From Pseudomonas oleovorans subsp. oleovorans (GTDB taxonomy: Bacteria > Pseudomonadota > Gammaproteobacteria > Pseudomonadales > Pseudomonadaceae): a stretch of 64,000 nt of DNA. Made by a program: the position numbers and the translations under genes. The notes under the pieces are model-generated. The model was not told the DNA's origin. It searched no databases and saw nothing but the letters and a program-made list of their open reading frames with translations. The DNA lies in the NCBI RefSeq assembly GCF_002197815.1, contig NZ_NIUB01000029.1, positions 1-64,000 on the forward strand. The letters are read 5' to 3'. Shown piece after piece: positions 43,769 through 53,386 of the stretch; positions within the stretch are counted from its first letter, which is position 1; each line of letters opens with the position of its first letter.

Positions 43769-44176
43769 CGTCATTTCCGCCAATGCATTCACCGACGACC
43801 GCGAACGCAGCATCGCCGCTGACTGCGACGACTACGTGACCAAGCCGATCAACCCCGAGGAGGTGCTCGCCCGCGTCGCCTCGCACCTGCGTACATCCTG
43901 CAGGCTGCACGCGCGGCGTCGAAACCCGCCAGCCTCAGCCTCGACGATGCTCCGGCGCATGCCAAGCTATCGGCGCGCTTCCAGCTCACCGAGCGCGAAG
44001 TGCAGGTGCTGCGCTGGGTCGCCTGCGGCAAGACCAACCGCGATATCGGCGACATCCTCGGCCTCAGCCCGCGCACGGTGAACAAGCACCTGGAGCATGT
44101 CTACGTGAAACTCGGCGTGGAAACCCGCACCGCCGCCGCCTCGGTGGCGCTGGCGGCGATGAGCGAGCGCGCCTAA
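43765..44176 (+). pseudogene. LuxR/NarL-type response regulator remnant, 5' truncated and frameshifted
   Basis: In frame from about 43769, VISANAFTDDRERSIAADCDDYVTKP then INPEEVLARVASHLR is the C-terminal end of a receiver (switch Ser and conserved Lys-Pro). A frameshift near 43890 leads to AARAASKPASLSLDD and a LuxR HTH: FQLTEREVQVLRWVACGKTNRDIGDILG then LSPRTVNKHLEHVYVKLGVETRT. The receiver's phospho-Asp half is missing. The truncation coincides with the 5' end of the opposing AAA+ gene, whose start codon lies over the remnant. Confidence 0.82.
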
Positions 44177-44255
44177 GGCGGGTGCCCCGCCAATTGCTAA
44201 AGCGCAGCACGCCTTGCCCTACCATCGGCCACCCTCCTACGAGCTGCAACACCCC

Positions 44256-44319
44256 GTAGGAGCTGGCTTGCCAGCGATCATGGCTGACGAAAAAGCATCG
44301 CCGGCAAGCCGGCTCCTAC
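44256..44319. repeat. REP doublet between the regulator remnant and cobB
   Basis: GTAGGAGCTGGCTTGCCAG faces CCGGCAAGCCGGCTCCTAC with the same linker as at 42737 but in inverted orientation. Confidence 0.88.
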
Positions 44320-44381
44320 GAAGAGCACACGGCATTGCAATTGGCTTAGAGTTGCAGCAACGCACCTGCTTCGGAGCCAGC

Positions 44382-45101
44382 ATGCCCCAGCCCAATATCG
44401 TCATTCTCACCGGCGCCGGTATATCCGCCGAGAGCGGCATTCGCACCTTCCGCGCCGCTGACGGCCTCTGGGAAGACCACCGCATCGAAGAGGTGGCCAC
44501 GCCCGAAGGCTTCGCTCGCAACCCGTCACTGGTGCAACGTTTCTACGACATGCGTCGCGCCCAGTTGCGCGACCCGGCCATCGCGCCGAATGCAGGGCAT
44601 CTGGCCCTGGCCGAGCTGGAAGATGGTTGGCAGGGCGAGTTTCTGCTGGTCACGCAGAACGTCGACAACCTGCACGAACGCGCCGGCTCCAAACGCTTGC
44701 TGCACATGCACGGCGAGTTGCAGTCGATGCTGTGCAGCAACAGCCAGCAGCGTTTTCCGCTACTGGATGACATGCCGGTCAGCCAGGCGTGCGCCTGCTG
44801 CGGGCTGGTCGGTACGCTGCGCCCGGATATCGTCTGGTTCGGCGAGATGCCCTATCACATGGAGCGCATCTATGACGCGCTGGAGCAGTGCGAGCTGTTC
44901 GTCAGCATCGGCACCTCGGGGCATGTCTACCCGGCTGCCGGTTTCGTCGAGCAGGCACGTCGCGCGGGCGCGCATACCCTGGAGATCAATCTGGAGCCCA
45001 GCCAGGGCTATTCGCTGTTCGCCGAGAAACGCTACGGCCCGGCCACCGAGCAGTTGCCCCGCTGGGTGGCGGAGCAACTGGCCTGCCGAGAGAGAACGTA
45101 G
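44382..45101 (+). CDS. cobB: NAD-dependent protein deacylase, Sir2 family (CobB type)
   Basis: A 239-residue sirtuin; TCGGAG precedes ATG 44382. NAD-binding GAGISAESGIRTFR, TQNVDNLHERAG, catalytic His in LHMHGEL, and FGEMPYHMERI are all present. Zinc cysteines are partial (MLCSNS, then CACCG), as in E. coli CobB. The YDMR segment in RFYDMRRAQL provides the Tyr-x-x-Arg pair that binds acidic acyl groups in SIRT5-like (class III) enzymes, so desuccinylase as well as deacetylase activity is likely. The stop TAG (45099-45101) belongs to a GTAGGGCGGG repeat. Confidence 0.93.
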   Translation: MPQPNIVILTGAGISAESGIRTFRAADGLWEDHRIEEVATPEGFARNPSLVQRFYDMRRAQLRDPAIAPNAGHLALAELEDGWQGEFLLVTQNVDNLHERAGSKRLLHMHGELQSMLCSNSQQRFPLLDDMPVSQACACCGLVGTLRPDIVWFGEMPYHMERIYDALEQCELFVSIGTSGHVYPAAGFVEQARRAGAHTLEINLEPSQGYSLFAEKRYGPATEQLPRWVAEQLACRERT

Positions 45102-45337
45102 GGCGGGTGAAACCCGCCAATACGCAAATGGCCGGCCGGCTAAGCATTCCAACCCCCAGGAGTGGCTTCAGCCACGAACAGCTTTCGCGGCTGAAGCCGC
45201 TCCTACAAGAACCCGGCATGTAGGGCGGATCGGGACGCCCTACCCGGCTGGGTGACAGAGCTGTTGGCGGGTTGAGCGGGAATGTAGGGCGGGTGAAACC
45301 CGCCAATTATCGAGCCGGCGGGTTGCACCCGCCCTAC
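45098..45337. repeat. Cluster of GTAGGGCGGG and GCGGCTGAAGCCGC repeats
   Basis: GTAGGGCGGGTGAAACCCGCC begins at 45098 and again at 45284, with a facing partner ending at 45337. Between them lies AGGAGTGGCTTCAGCCACG, pairing loosely with CGCGGCTGAAGCCGCTCCT (about 45161-45207). A CCCTCTCCCacaagCGGGAGAGGG hairpin follows (45354-45379). No gene in the 289-base gap. Confidence 0.8.
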
Positions 45338-45390
45338 GCTTATCAGCTGACTGCCCCTCTCCCACAAGCGGGAGAGGGGGAGACGAGCAC

Positions 45391-47571
45391 CTACTGCGCA
45401 GCGGCGTCGACAGGCGCCGCCGCTTCGGCCGGCACCTCCGGCTCCGGGCTGAACACGCCGTTGCTCCAGGCGTAATAGCCCAGCCCCAGCGCCAACAGCA
45501 GAGCGATGATCCAGGGCCATACCAGCGGCTTGTTGGCATAGGGATCGCGCAGTGCACGGTCGCTGCCCTTGGGCAGTTCCGCCATTTGCGTCAGCGCGGT
45601 GCCGAACGGGATGCTGATACGCGCCTGGGCATTCACCGCCCAGCCGTTACCATCGAGGATCGGCCCCAGGCTGCGCCGGCGCAGCTTGAACCAGGCCAGC
45701 AGCATCGACGGCCCGGAGATGGCCAGCAGCACGCCGAGCAGCAGCAGCGGAACCTGCCACCAGGCCAGCGACAGAATCCCCGTGACCACCGCCGCCAGTG
45801 CCGTGCCCAGGGCACCGACCGCCAGGCCGATGGCCGCGAAGATACCGGCGAACTTGGCGATATCGAAGGCCGGGGTAGGTGTGGCGGCTGGAGCAGAGCC
45901 GGTTTCGCCGACCTTGGCTGCGGTCTTGCTGACCATGTCGGCGTCGCGACTGGCTGCAAGCTTCTGCACCTGATCGGACACCAACTTGGAAACGCGTCGA
46001 TACGGCGACCAGAACGCCTCGCGAATGCTGATCGCATGCTGTACCACCTTGACCACAGTGGCATCCCAGTCGTTACCGTCGCGGTCGTAGAACAGACCAT
46101 GGCGACCGGCCTGCAGGTCGCCCTCGCTACCGGCGGTCACCGCCACCACGATGTTCAGCGCCTCCTTGCCCCGCACCGGCTCGCCGCGACGGGTGCAGGC
46201 GCAGTAGAGCAGGAAGCACTCACTGGCCGCCGCCACCTTGGCATGGGCCTCGACATCACCGACCTCAACCACCAGCTCGCAACTCTTGCCGTCGATATAG
46301 AGGACGCCAGCCTGGAACACGGCCTTTTCCTGCCGCGAATAAAAGGCCTGGAAAGACACGAAGTTGCGCAGCAGTCGGACCAGGCCATGACGCAGGCGAA
46401 TCAGCTTGTCCAGCTCGACCAGCCCGTCCGCCGCTTCGGCCACGGTCTTGTCCTCTTCCACCAGCGCCAGCAGGCGCGCTTCGGCCCCCTGCTCCACCAG
46501 TTCGAGAATACGTCCGCGCTCGAGCACCTCGGCAATCGCCACTTTCGGCGTCTCGGCGCGCCAGGCCAGGTAGTTGCCGCACAGCGCGACCAGATGCTGC
46601 CACTGCTCGCGCGACAGGCTGTCCTGCTCGCCATACACCGGCACCACCACACGCTGGCGGAATTCATCGACGGCGTGCTGCCAGGCCGGGTTGAGGCCCT
46701 TGCTCAGCGGCAATTCGTCGCCATGCTGCACCACCGCCAGGGGCAGACCGGCCACTTCGCCAGCATCGGCCAATGACAGCGATGCCAGACGCACCAGCTC
46801 TTCTTCCTTGGCGTTCATCAGGGCCGCGGCGCGCGGGTCGAACTCGGCCATGGCCACACGGGTGAAATAATCGTCGATCTTGGCGCGCACGGCGCTCAGC
46901 GCTTCGACCGCCGCCACCGTGCCTTCACCGAAAGCGTCCAGCCCCTGTTCAGCTGCACGCGCGTGCCAGGCGTGCAACTGGCGCGCCTGGTCGAAGAAAG
47001 CGGTGATCTGCTCGGCACCGATGGCGGGCTCGCCACTGCGGTCGGTCTGTGCACCCAGGCAGGCGATGATGTCGGCGATGGCGGCCTTGAGCTCGGCATC
47101 ATCGGTCATGCTGGCTGGCACCAGGCCATCGCCATTGGATTCGTGAGGCGGGAACAGCAATGCCAGGTCAGCGGTATCGGCCGGGGTCAGGCTGTCGCCA
47201 TCGGGCCGGCCGAGTACACCCAGCAGACGCTGCGCAGCCAGACGCAGGCGTGTGCCCACGGCATCGTCGGTGAGCGAGGACAGCAGCAGCGGGCCTTGCT
47301 GAAACAGCACGGCAGGATCGGCCAGGCGCGCCAGAGTCCAGTCGACCACATCGAGCATTTCCGGCGCCCGAATACGCCCGTCCCTGTTCAGGTCGATGTA
47401 ATCGAGCATGCGCCGGTCCAACTCGAGGTTCTGCACAGGGCAGGCCAGGCTGGCCCAGAGTTTCTGATCCAGGCCACGCAGGGCGGCGAGGTCGGCAGGG
47501 GTTTCCAGTTGCACCTGATCGAAACCGCCGGCACGGAAGAAGCGCCAGCGATGCGCGAGAGTTTGGGTCAT
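45391..47571 (-). CDS. Uncharacterised EF-hand, membrane-anchored protein
   Basis: A 726-residue protein I do not recognise by name. The loop DLNRDGRIRAPE at residues 60-71 is a canonical EF-hand calcium loop (D-x-N-x-D-G-x-I-x-x-x-E), and a degenerate second loop (ESNGDGLVPASM) lies near 145. The middle (200-530) is soluble, rich in Ala, Glu and Leu, with possible coiled coil. Two or three membrane helices occupy about 565-625 (KFAGIFAAIGLAVGALGTAL, WWQVPLLLLGVLLAISGP), with one more at about 690-708 (WIIALLLALGLGYYAW). The tail is short and acidic/Ala-rich. The stop lies close to a repeat cluster. Function unknown. Confidence 0.75.
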   Translation of the reverse strand: MTQTLAHRWRFFRAGGFDQVQLETPADLAALRGLDQKLWASLACPVQNLELDRRMLDYIDLNRDGRIRAPEMLDVVDWTLARLADPAVLFQQGPLLLSSLTDDAVGTRLRLAAQRLLGVLGRPDGDSLTPADTADLALLFPPHESNGDGLVPASMTDDAELKAAIADIIACLGAQTDRSGEPAIGAEQITAFFDQARQLHAWHARAAEQGLDAFGEGTVAAVEALSAVRAKIDDYFTRVAMAEFDPRAAALMNAKEEELVRLASLSLADAGEVAGLPLAVVQHGDELPLSKGLNPAWQHAVDEFRQRVVVPVYGEQDSLSREQWQHLVALCGNYLAWRAETPKVAIAEVLERGRILELVEQGAEARLLALVEEDKTVAEAADGLVELDKLIRLRHGLVRLLRNFVSFQAFYSRQEKAVFQAGVLYIDGKSCELVVEVGDVEAHAKVAAASECFLLYCACTRRGEPVRGKEALNIVVAVTAGSEGDLQAGRHGLFYDRDGNDWDATVVKVVQHAISIREAFWSPYRRVSKLVSDQVQKLAASRDADMVSKTAAKVGETGSAPAATPTPAFDIAKFAGIFAAIGLAVGALGTALAAVVTGILSLAWWQVPLLLLGVLLAISGPSMLLAWFKLRRRSLGPILDGNGWAVNAQARISIPFGTALTQMAELPKGSDRALRDPYANKPLVWPWIIALLLALGLGYYAWSNGVFSPEPEVPAEAAAPVDAAAQ

Positions 47572-47688
47572 CTAGAGCAGTTCCTTTCTGGGTGAAGGTG
47601 TCACGCCACGGGGCAGAGCAGTACAACGCCACCCCAAATCCCGGCGTCAGTGCAGCCAGTGTAACCGAGCCTCGTCACCTTGCACTCA

Positions 47689-49413
47689 TCATGCCCCAAC
47701 TGCCTGCGGCTGCACCTCGGGCTGTTTGATTAACGCGTAGAGCACACCCGTGACCAGGCTGCCGGCGACGATGGCGAACAGGTAGGGCAGCGCATGGTTG
47801 ATGGCGTTGGGAATCAGCAGCACGAACAAGCCGCCGTGCGGCGCCATCAGCTTGCAGCCGAAATACATCGACAGCGCGCCGGTCAGCGCTCCACCGGCGA
47901 TACTCGCCGGGATCACCCGCAGCGGGTCTTTCGCCGCGAAGGGAATCGCCCCCTCGGAGATGAAGCACAGCCCCAGTACCCCAGCGGCCTTGCCGGCCTG
48001 GCGTTCGCTCTCGGCAAACTTGCGCCGCGCCAGCACGGTGGCGATGGCCATGCCGATGGGCGGCACCATGCCGGCAGCCATGGTCGCGGCCATCGGTGCA
48101 TAGCTGCTGGAGGCCAGCAGACCGACGGAGAAGGCATAGGCCGCCTTGTTGACCGGCCCACCGAGGTCGACGCACATCATGCCGCCGAGCAGTACGCCAA
48201 GCAGGATGGCATTGGTGCTGCCCATGCCATCGAGAAAGGCGGTGAGCCCCGCCAGCATACCCGCCACCGGGCTGCCGACCAGATAGATCATCACCAGCCC
48301 GGTAAACAGGCTGGCCAGCAGCGGGATGATCAGAATCGGCTTGAGCGCTTCGACGCTGGCCGGCAGACGCACCCCATGGGCGATGGCCTTGGCCGAATAG
48401 CCGGCAAGAAAACCGGCGACGATACCGCCGATGAAACCGGCACCCAGTGAACTGGCGAGCAACCCGCCGATCATCCCCGGCGCCAGGCCCGGACGGTCGG
48501 CGATGGAATAGGCGATATAGCCGGCCAGCAGCGGCACCATCAGTTGAAAGGCGCTCTCGCCGCCGATCTGCATCAGCGCGGCGGCCAGGGTGCCCTCCTC
48601 CTTGAACGCCTCGATACCGAAGACGAACGAGAGGGCGATCAACAGACCGCCGGCCACCACCATCGGCAGCATGTAGGAAACACCGGTGAGCAGATGCTTG
48701 TAGGGGCCGGTTTTCTCGCCACTACTGGCGACGGCCTTGCCCCCGACTGGCGCGGCTTCGCTCAGCGGTCGCGCCTCGCTGAGCGCCCGCTCGAGCGTCT
48801 GTTGCGGCTGCTTGAGCGCCACGCCAGTGCCGCAGCGGTAGACCTTCTTGCCGGCGAAGCGGCTGGTGTCCACCTCGATATCGGTGGCCAGCAGCACGGC
48901 ATCGGCCGCATCGATTGCCGCATCGTCGAGCAGGTTGCGCGCACCGACCGAGCCGCGGGTTTCCACCTGCAATTCGATACCCATGCGCAGCGCCGCCTGT
49001 TGCAGCGCTTCGGCGGCCATGAAGGTATGCGCTACGCCGGTCGGGCAGGCAGTGACAGCGACCAGCCGACGACGCCCGCTCGGGACGGGTTCTCTGTTTT
49101 CACCATAGGGCTGAGCACGCTCGGCGGCCTCACGCAGAAAACGCTGCGGGTCGGCCAGTGCCTCGGCCGGCGTAGCCTGAAACAGGCGCTTGCCGGCAAA
49201 GCGGCTCAGCGGCAGCTCACCGGTCTTGACCACCAGCACCCAGTCGGCAGCGGCGATCTGCGCCTCGCTCAATGGCGAACCAATGGCGCGCGCGTCGTGC
49301 ACCTCGACACGGGTTTGCCAACCCAGGCGCTCGGCGGCGGCCTGCAGCAGGCGCGAACACAACACGCTGGTGACCTGGCCATTGGGGCAGGCGGTGACGA
49401 TCAGCAGATTCAT
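47689..49413 (-). CDS. fruA: PTS fructose-specific EIIB'BC (FruA)
   Basis: A 574-residue inner-membrane PTS permease. A duplicated IIB' domain lies at about 1-100 (LLIVTACPNGQVTSVLCSRL), active IIB at about 115-215 with the phosphocysteine in VTACPTGVAHTFMAAE, and IIC at about 235-565 with GVSYMLPMVVAGGLLIA and GGPVNKAAYAF. It phosphorylates fructose to fructose-1-phosphate during uptake. Last gene of fruBKA; a 12-base gap separates it from fruK. Confidence 0.95.
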   Translation of the reverse strand: MNLLIVTACPNGQVTSVLCSRLLQAAAERLGWQTRVEVHDARAIGSPLSEAQIAAADWVLVVKTGELPLSRFAGKRLFQATPAEALADPQRFLREAAERAQPYGENREPVPSGRRRLVAVTACPTGVAHTFMAAEALQQAALRMGIELQVETRGSVGARNLLDDAAIDAADAVLLATDIEVDTSRFAGKKVYRCGTGVALKQPQQTLERALSEARPLSEAAPVGGKAVASSGEKTGPYKHLLTGVSYMLPMVVAGGLLIALSFVFGIEAFKEEGTLAAALMQIGGESAFQLMVPLLAGYIAYSIADRPGLAPGMIGGLLASSLGAGFIGGIVAGFLAGYSAKAIAHGVRLPASVEALKPILIIPLLASLFTGLVMIYLVGSPVAGMLAGLTAFLDGMGSTNAILLGVLLGGMMCVDLGGPVNKAAYAFSVGLLASSSYAPMAATMAAGMVPPIGMAIATVLARRKFAESERQAGKAAGVLGLCFISEGAIPFAAKDPLRVIPASIAGGALTGALSMYFGCKLMAPHGGLFVLLIPNAINHALPYLFAIVAGSLVTGVLYALIKQPEVQPQAVGA

Positions 49414-49425
49414 GGTGGGTGCCTC

Positions 49426-50346
49426 TTATTCTTCTATGGAGTGCAAGTGCACGGCCGCTTCAAGACGGGCCAGCTGCTCGCGATCATGGATGCCGAAGCC
49501 GATCTGGGTGACCGCCTGCGCCGCCACCGCCGTGGCCAGACGCAAGGTGCGTTCGGCTGGCCAGCCTTCGAGCAGGCCGTGCAGGCTGGCCGCCAGCAGC
49601 GAATCACCGGCGCCGACCGTACTGGCGACCTCGACACGCGGCGGTATGGCGCGCAGGGCGATGTCCGGGCCGTGCCAGTCGACGCCAGCAGCGCCGCGCG
49701 ACAGCAGCACGTGCTCGATACCCTGCGCACGCAGCGTCTGCACGGCGGCAGGCAGATCGCTGCCGCATACCTCAGCCAGTTCTTCTTCATTGGGTTTGAT
49801 CAGCCAGGGCGCGACGCCCAGGGCCGCCTGCAACGCGGCACCGCTGCTGTCCACCGCCAGCGGCACGCCACTGGCCTTGATCCGCCGCAGCAGGCCGGCG
49901 AACCATTGCGGCGTCACCCCACGCGGCAGGCTGCCGGCGACCACCACGGCGTCATGCCCGGCGAGCAGCGGCTCCAGCTCCTCTTCCAGGCGTTGCTGGT
50001 GTTCGACCTCGACCTGCGGGCCGGGGCCGTTGAGGTCGGTGATGCAGCCGTCGGCTTCGGCCAGTTTGATATTGCTGCGCGTCTCCCCCGGCACACGGAC
50101 GAACAGGTCGTGAAAACCGCGCTTGTGCATCAGACTCTCGAACGGTGCGGCATTGGCGCGGCCGAGAAAGCCGCCGACGCTCAGGCTGTGGCCAAGGTCG
50201 GCCAGCACCTGGGCGACGTTCAGGCCCTTGCCGGCGGCGTGGCTGCGCAGCTCATGGCAGCGGTTGATCGCGCCGGGCTGCAGGCGGTCGAGACGCAGGG
50301 TCAGGTCCAGCGCCGGGTTCAGGGTCAGGGTCAGGATTCGGGCCAT
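49426..50346 (-). CDS. fruK: 1-phosphofructokinase FruK
   Basis: A 306-residue PfkB-family kinase converting fructose-1-phosphate to fructose-1,6-bisphosphate. It has LTLNPALDLTL at the start, HAAGKGLNVAQVLADLG, LPRGVTPQWF, KPNEEELAEVCG and the anion hole/catalytic base motif VGAGDSLLAA. Its ATG overlaps the fruB stop by one base, so translation is coupled. Confidence 0.95.
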   Translation of the reverse strand: MARILTLTLNPALDLTLRLDRLQPGAINRCHELRSHAAGKGLNVAQVLADLGHSLSVGGFLGRANAAPFESLMHKRGFHDLFVRVPGETRSNIKLAEADGCITDLNGPGPQVEVEHQQRLEEELEPLLAGHDAVVVAGSLPRGVTPQWFAGLLRRIKASGVPLAVDSSGAALQAALGVAPWLIKPNEEELAEVCGSDLPAAVQTLRAQGIEHVLLSRGAAGVDWHGPDIALRAIPPRVEVASTVGAGDSLLAASLHGLLEGWPAERTLRLATAVAAQAVTQIGFGIHDREQLARLEAAVHLHSIEE

Positions 50347-53207
50347 CAGTGCATCTCCGCCACCAGCGCGCGCACGGCGCTGGCACTGTCCAGGGTCAGG
50401 GCGCGGTCGGCCAGGGTTCGCGCCTGGCGGCTGTCCAGCTCGCGCACGCGCGCCTTGACCAGGGCAATCGAACGCGGCGTCACGCTCAGCTCGTCGACAC
50501 CCAGGCCGACCAACAGCGGCACGGCCAGACGGTCACTGGCCAGTTCGCCGCAGATGCCGACCCACTTGCCCTGGGCATGGGCAGCGGTCACGGTCATCTC
50601 GATCAGGCGCAGCACGGCCGGGTGCAGGCCATCGGCCTTTGCCGACAGCTGCGGATGGCCGCGGTCGATGGCCAGGCAGTACTGGGTCAGGTCATTGGTG
50701 CCGATGCTGAAGAAGTCCACCTCGCGCGCCAGCACCGGCGCCAACAACGCTGCCGAGGGCACTTCGATCATGATGCCGATCTGCAGGTCGCGTACTTCGA
50801 TCTCTTCGCGCAGGCGCTGCACCATGTCACGCGCCGCGCGCCACTCCTCCACCGAACCGACCATGGGGAACATGATCCGCAGCGGCCGGCCATCGGCCGA
50901 GGCGAGCAAGGCGCGCAGCTGGGTTTCCAGAATCTCCGGGCGCTGCAGGCTCAGGCGAATGCCACGCACACCAAGGAAGGGGTTTTCCTCGGCCGGCATC
51001 GGCCAGTACGGCAGGGGCTTGTCGCCGCCGACATCCAGCGTGCGCACCACCAGCGGGCGCCCGGCCAGCGCATCGAGCACGCGTCGATACTCACGCTCCT
51101 GCGCGGCGTGATCCGGCGCCTGGGCATGCTCCATGAACACCAGCTCGGTGCGCAGCAGGCCCACCGCTTCTGCGCCCAGCTCCACGGCGGCGGCGGTTTC
51201 ACCGCTGGCACCGATATTGGCCGCTACTTCCACACGTACACCATCGCGCGTCTGCGCTTCGCTAAAGCGCTCGGCATGCGCCTGCTCGCGACGCTGCTGC
51301 GCCGTCTCACGTTCATGCAGCGCTTGGTCGCGCTCGGCCGCATCCGGGGCGATGCGCAGCAGGCCGCTGTCGCCATCGAGCAGCAGCGGCGTGCCTTGCG
51401 CCAGCGCCAGCACACCATCGCCGGCACCGACCACGGCGGGAATCCCCAGGGCGCGAGCGATGATCGCGCTGTGCGCGGTGGCGCCCCCCTGCGCGGTCAG
51501 GATGCCGGCCACGCGCTGACGGTCGAGGCCAGCGACGTCCGACGGCACCACTTCAGCCATCACCAGGATGTACGGCTCGTTCGGCTCACTGGGCAGCTCT
51601 ACGCCACACAGATGCGCCAGCACACGGTTGCCGATATCACGCAGGTCAGCCGCCCGTTCGGCCAGCAGCGGGTCATGCAGCGCCTCCTGACGCTTGGCCG
51701 CGGCCTCGACCTCGACCTGCCAGGCCGCTTCGGCGCTCGCGCCCTTGACCAGGCGGGCGTCGACGTCCTCGCGCAACGCCGGGTCAGCGAGCATGGCCAG
51801 GTGGGCACTGAAGATTTCCCGAATGCTCGCCACACCGGCACCATCGACCAGACGCTGGATCTGCGCGGCGACAGCCGCCAGGGCTGAACCCAGTCGTGCA
51901 CGCTCCTGCTCGACACCCAGGCCTTGCTCAGAGAAATGAAACGCCGGCGGCGTGCGCACCAGCGCCGGGCCGATGGCGATGCCAGGTGAGGCACCGACCG
52001 CCTGCAGACGGCTACCGGCAACAGGGGCGACCGCTTCGACCGGTTCCAGTTGCGCCGCGACCTCGGGCAGCGCTTCATTCAGCGGCTCGACCGTTTCGCC
52101 CAGGCCACTTTCCAGCGCGGCGCGAATGGCCGGCAGCGCGCTGTCGGCAATCGCCGGTTCGGCGCTGAATTCGAGCATCTGACCACGCCGCGCGCCCAGT
52201 GCCAGCAGGCGGCTGAGGCTCTTGGCCGAGACCCCGGCGCCCGTATCGCCGAGCAGGCGCACACGGATCTCACCGGCGAAGTCCTGCGCCAGTTCGCTCA
52301 GCGCCTTGGCCGGACGTGCGTGCAGACCATGGGCATTGAGCAGCGGCACGCTGAGGCTGGGCCAGTCCGGCGGCACTTCACCGCCCAACGCCTCGATCAC
52401 CTGGCGGCTGTCGCTGGCTTCACTGAACGCCGCCGCGCGGCCACCGATCAGCACATCGCACAAACGCTCCAGCGCCTGACGGTGCGCCTCGCCCTGGCTG
52501 GCCAGGCAGAACAGACCACGCAGCGCTTCACCACGAAAACTCAGCGGCTGCGCCGGGGTGACGAAAGCCAGGCCGGGCCGCTCGACACTGGCCTCGCTGT
52601 GCAGCCACCACAGGCCATCGCCCAGCGGCAGCGGCTCGCCACGGGCCAGCCCGAGGGCGAAGCCACTGCGTGCGCAGCCAGCCTGGCGCAACAGGCGCGC
52701 GCCCTGCCAGAGCAATTCGTCGAAGTCTTCGGCGGGCTGCGCCAGCGCCACCAGTTGACCGTCCAGTGCCAGCGCCTGCGGTGCGCCCTGCAGCAGTTCG
52801 AGTATCTGCGCCGGCTCGCGGGCTTCACGCAGCGCCTGGCTCAGGTCCCCCTCGCCGAGGGCACGGGTCAGCAGTTGCAGCAGGTGCAGGTGCTCGTCGG
52901 ATTGGGCGGCAATGGCAATGGCCAGGTAGACCTGCTGGCCGTCGCCCCAGTCCACGCCCGCGGGGAACTGGATCAGGCTGACGCCGGTGCGCAGCACCTG
53001 ATCGCGGGTCTGCGGCGTGCCATGGGGGATGGCGATGCCCTGGCCGAGAAAGGTCGAACCCTGGGCTTCGCGCGCCTGCAGGCCTTCGAGGTAAGCCGCA
53101 GTGGCCAGGCCGGCACTGGCCAGCGCATCGCCGAGCATGGCCAGGGCTTCGCCCTTGTTCGCCGCCGCCCGGCCCATCTGGATTTGGCTGGCATCGAGTT
53201 CGAGCAT
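50346..53207 (-). CDS. fruB: PTS fructose multiphosphoryl transfer protein (EIIA-HPr-EI), FruB
   Basis: A 953-residue fusion. ATG 53207 (MLELDASQIQMG) follows GGAGACC; earlier in-frame starts lie in the operator region. The order is EIIA-Fru (about 1-145, active His in IAIPHGTPQ), a linker domain, HPr (about 285-365, LNAHGLHARPAKALSEL) and enzyme I (about 395-950), with phospho-His in GGATAHSAIIARALG and PEP sites FMEHAQAPDHAA, LDVGGDKPLPYW and FFSIGTNDLTQY. It passes PEP phosphate to FruA, so the operon is self-sufficient for fructose. Confidence 0.95.
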   Translation of the reverse strand: MLELDASQIQMGRAAANKGEALAMLGDALASAGLATAAYLEGLQAREAQGSTFLGQGIAIPHGTPQTRDQVLRTGVSLIQFPAGVDWGDGQQVYLAIAIAAQSDEHLHLLQLLTRALGEGDLSQALREAREPAQILELLQGAPQALALDGQLVALAQPAEDFDELLWQGARLLRQAGCARSGFALGLARGEPLPLGDGLWWLHSEASVERPGLAFVTPAQPLSFRGEALRGLFCLASQGEAHRQALERLCDVLIGGRAAAFSEASDSRQVIEALGGEVPPDWPSLSVPLLNAHGLHARPAKALSELAQDFAGEIRVRLLGDTGAGVSAKSLSRLLALGARRGQMLEFSAEPAIADSALPAIRAALESGLGETVEPLNEALPEVAAQLEPVEAVAPVAGSRLQAVGASPGIAIGPALVRTPPAFHFSEQGLGVEQERARLGSALAAVAAQIQRLVDGAGVASIREIFSAHLAMLADPALREDVDARLVKGASAEAAWQVEVEAAAKRQEALHDPLLAERAADLRDIGNRVLAHLCGVELPSEPNEPYILVMAEVVPSDVAGLDRQRVAGILTAQGGATAHSAIIARALGIPAVVGAGDGVLALAQGTPLLLDGDSGLLRIAPDAAERDQALHERETAQQRREQAHAERFSEAQTRDGVRVEVAANIGASGETAAAVELGAEAVGLLRTELVFMEHAQAPDHAAQEREYRRVLDALAGRPLVVRTLDVGGDKPLPYWPMPAEENPFLGVRGIRLSLQRPEILETQLRALLASADGRPLRIMFPMVGSVEEWRAARDMVQRLREEIEVRDLQIGIMIEVPSAALLAPVLAREVDFFSIGTNDLTQYCLAIDRGHPQLSAKADGLHPAVLRLIEMTVTAAHAQGKWVGICGELASDRLAVPLLVGLGVDELSVTPRSIALVKARVRELDSRQARTLADRALTLDSASAVRALVAEMH

Positions 53208-53258
53208 GGTGGTCTCCGGCTTGTTGTTTTGGCTAAGACTAGCCGATGAATCCGCCTT

Positions 53259-53274
53259 GCTGAAACGATTCATC
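53259..53274. promoter_or_regulatory. FruR/Cra operator between fruB and fruR
   Basis: GCTGAAACGATTCATC contains TGAAACGATTCA (53261-53272), a near-palindrome matching the Cra/FruR consensus (GCTGAAWCGNTTCA type). It sits 52 bases upstream of fruB and 113 bases before fruR. Confidence 0.85.
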
Positions 53275-53386
53275 AAGCGCTGGCACCTTATCCGATAATG
53301 AGTGATCCTTGAAGCCCGGCCGTCGCCGAGTCGCGTAGACTCGCGGCGCTCGCACGCCCTCTCACTTAGCGATTCAGGATGCGCCC

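Noticed and set aside
43551..44081. Plus-strand open frame of 176 codons
   Set aside because: It joins antisense AAA+ sequence to the receiver remnant and then goes out of frame; only the remnant is meaningful.
45098..45379. Possible CRISPR-like array
   Set aside because: The repeats are inverted, unequal in spacing and belong to known Pseudomonas intergenic repeat types; no cas genes.
48544..51111. Plus-strand open frame of 855 codons
   Set aside because: It is antisense to fruA, fruK and fruB and has GC-codon shadow composition with no recognisable domain.
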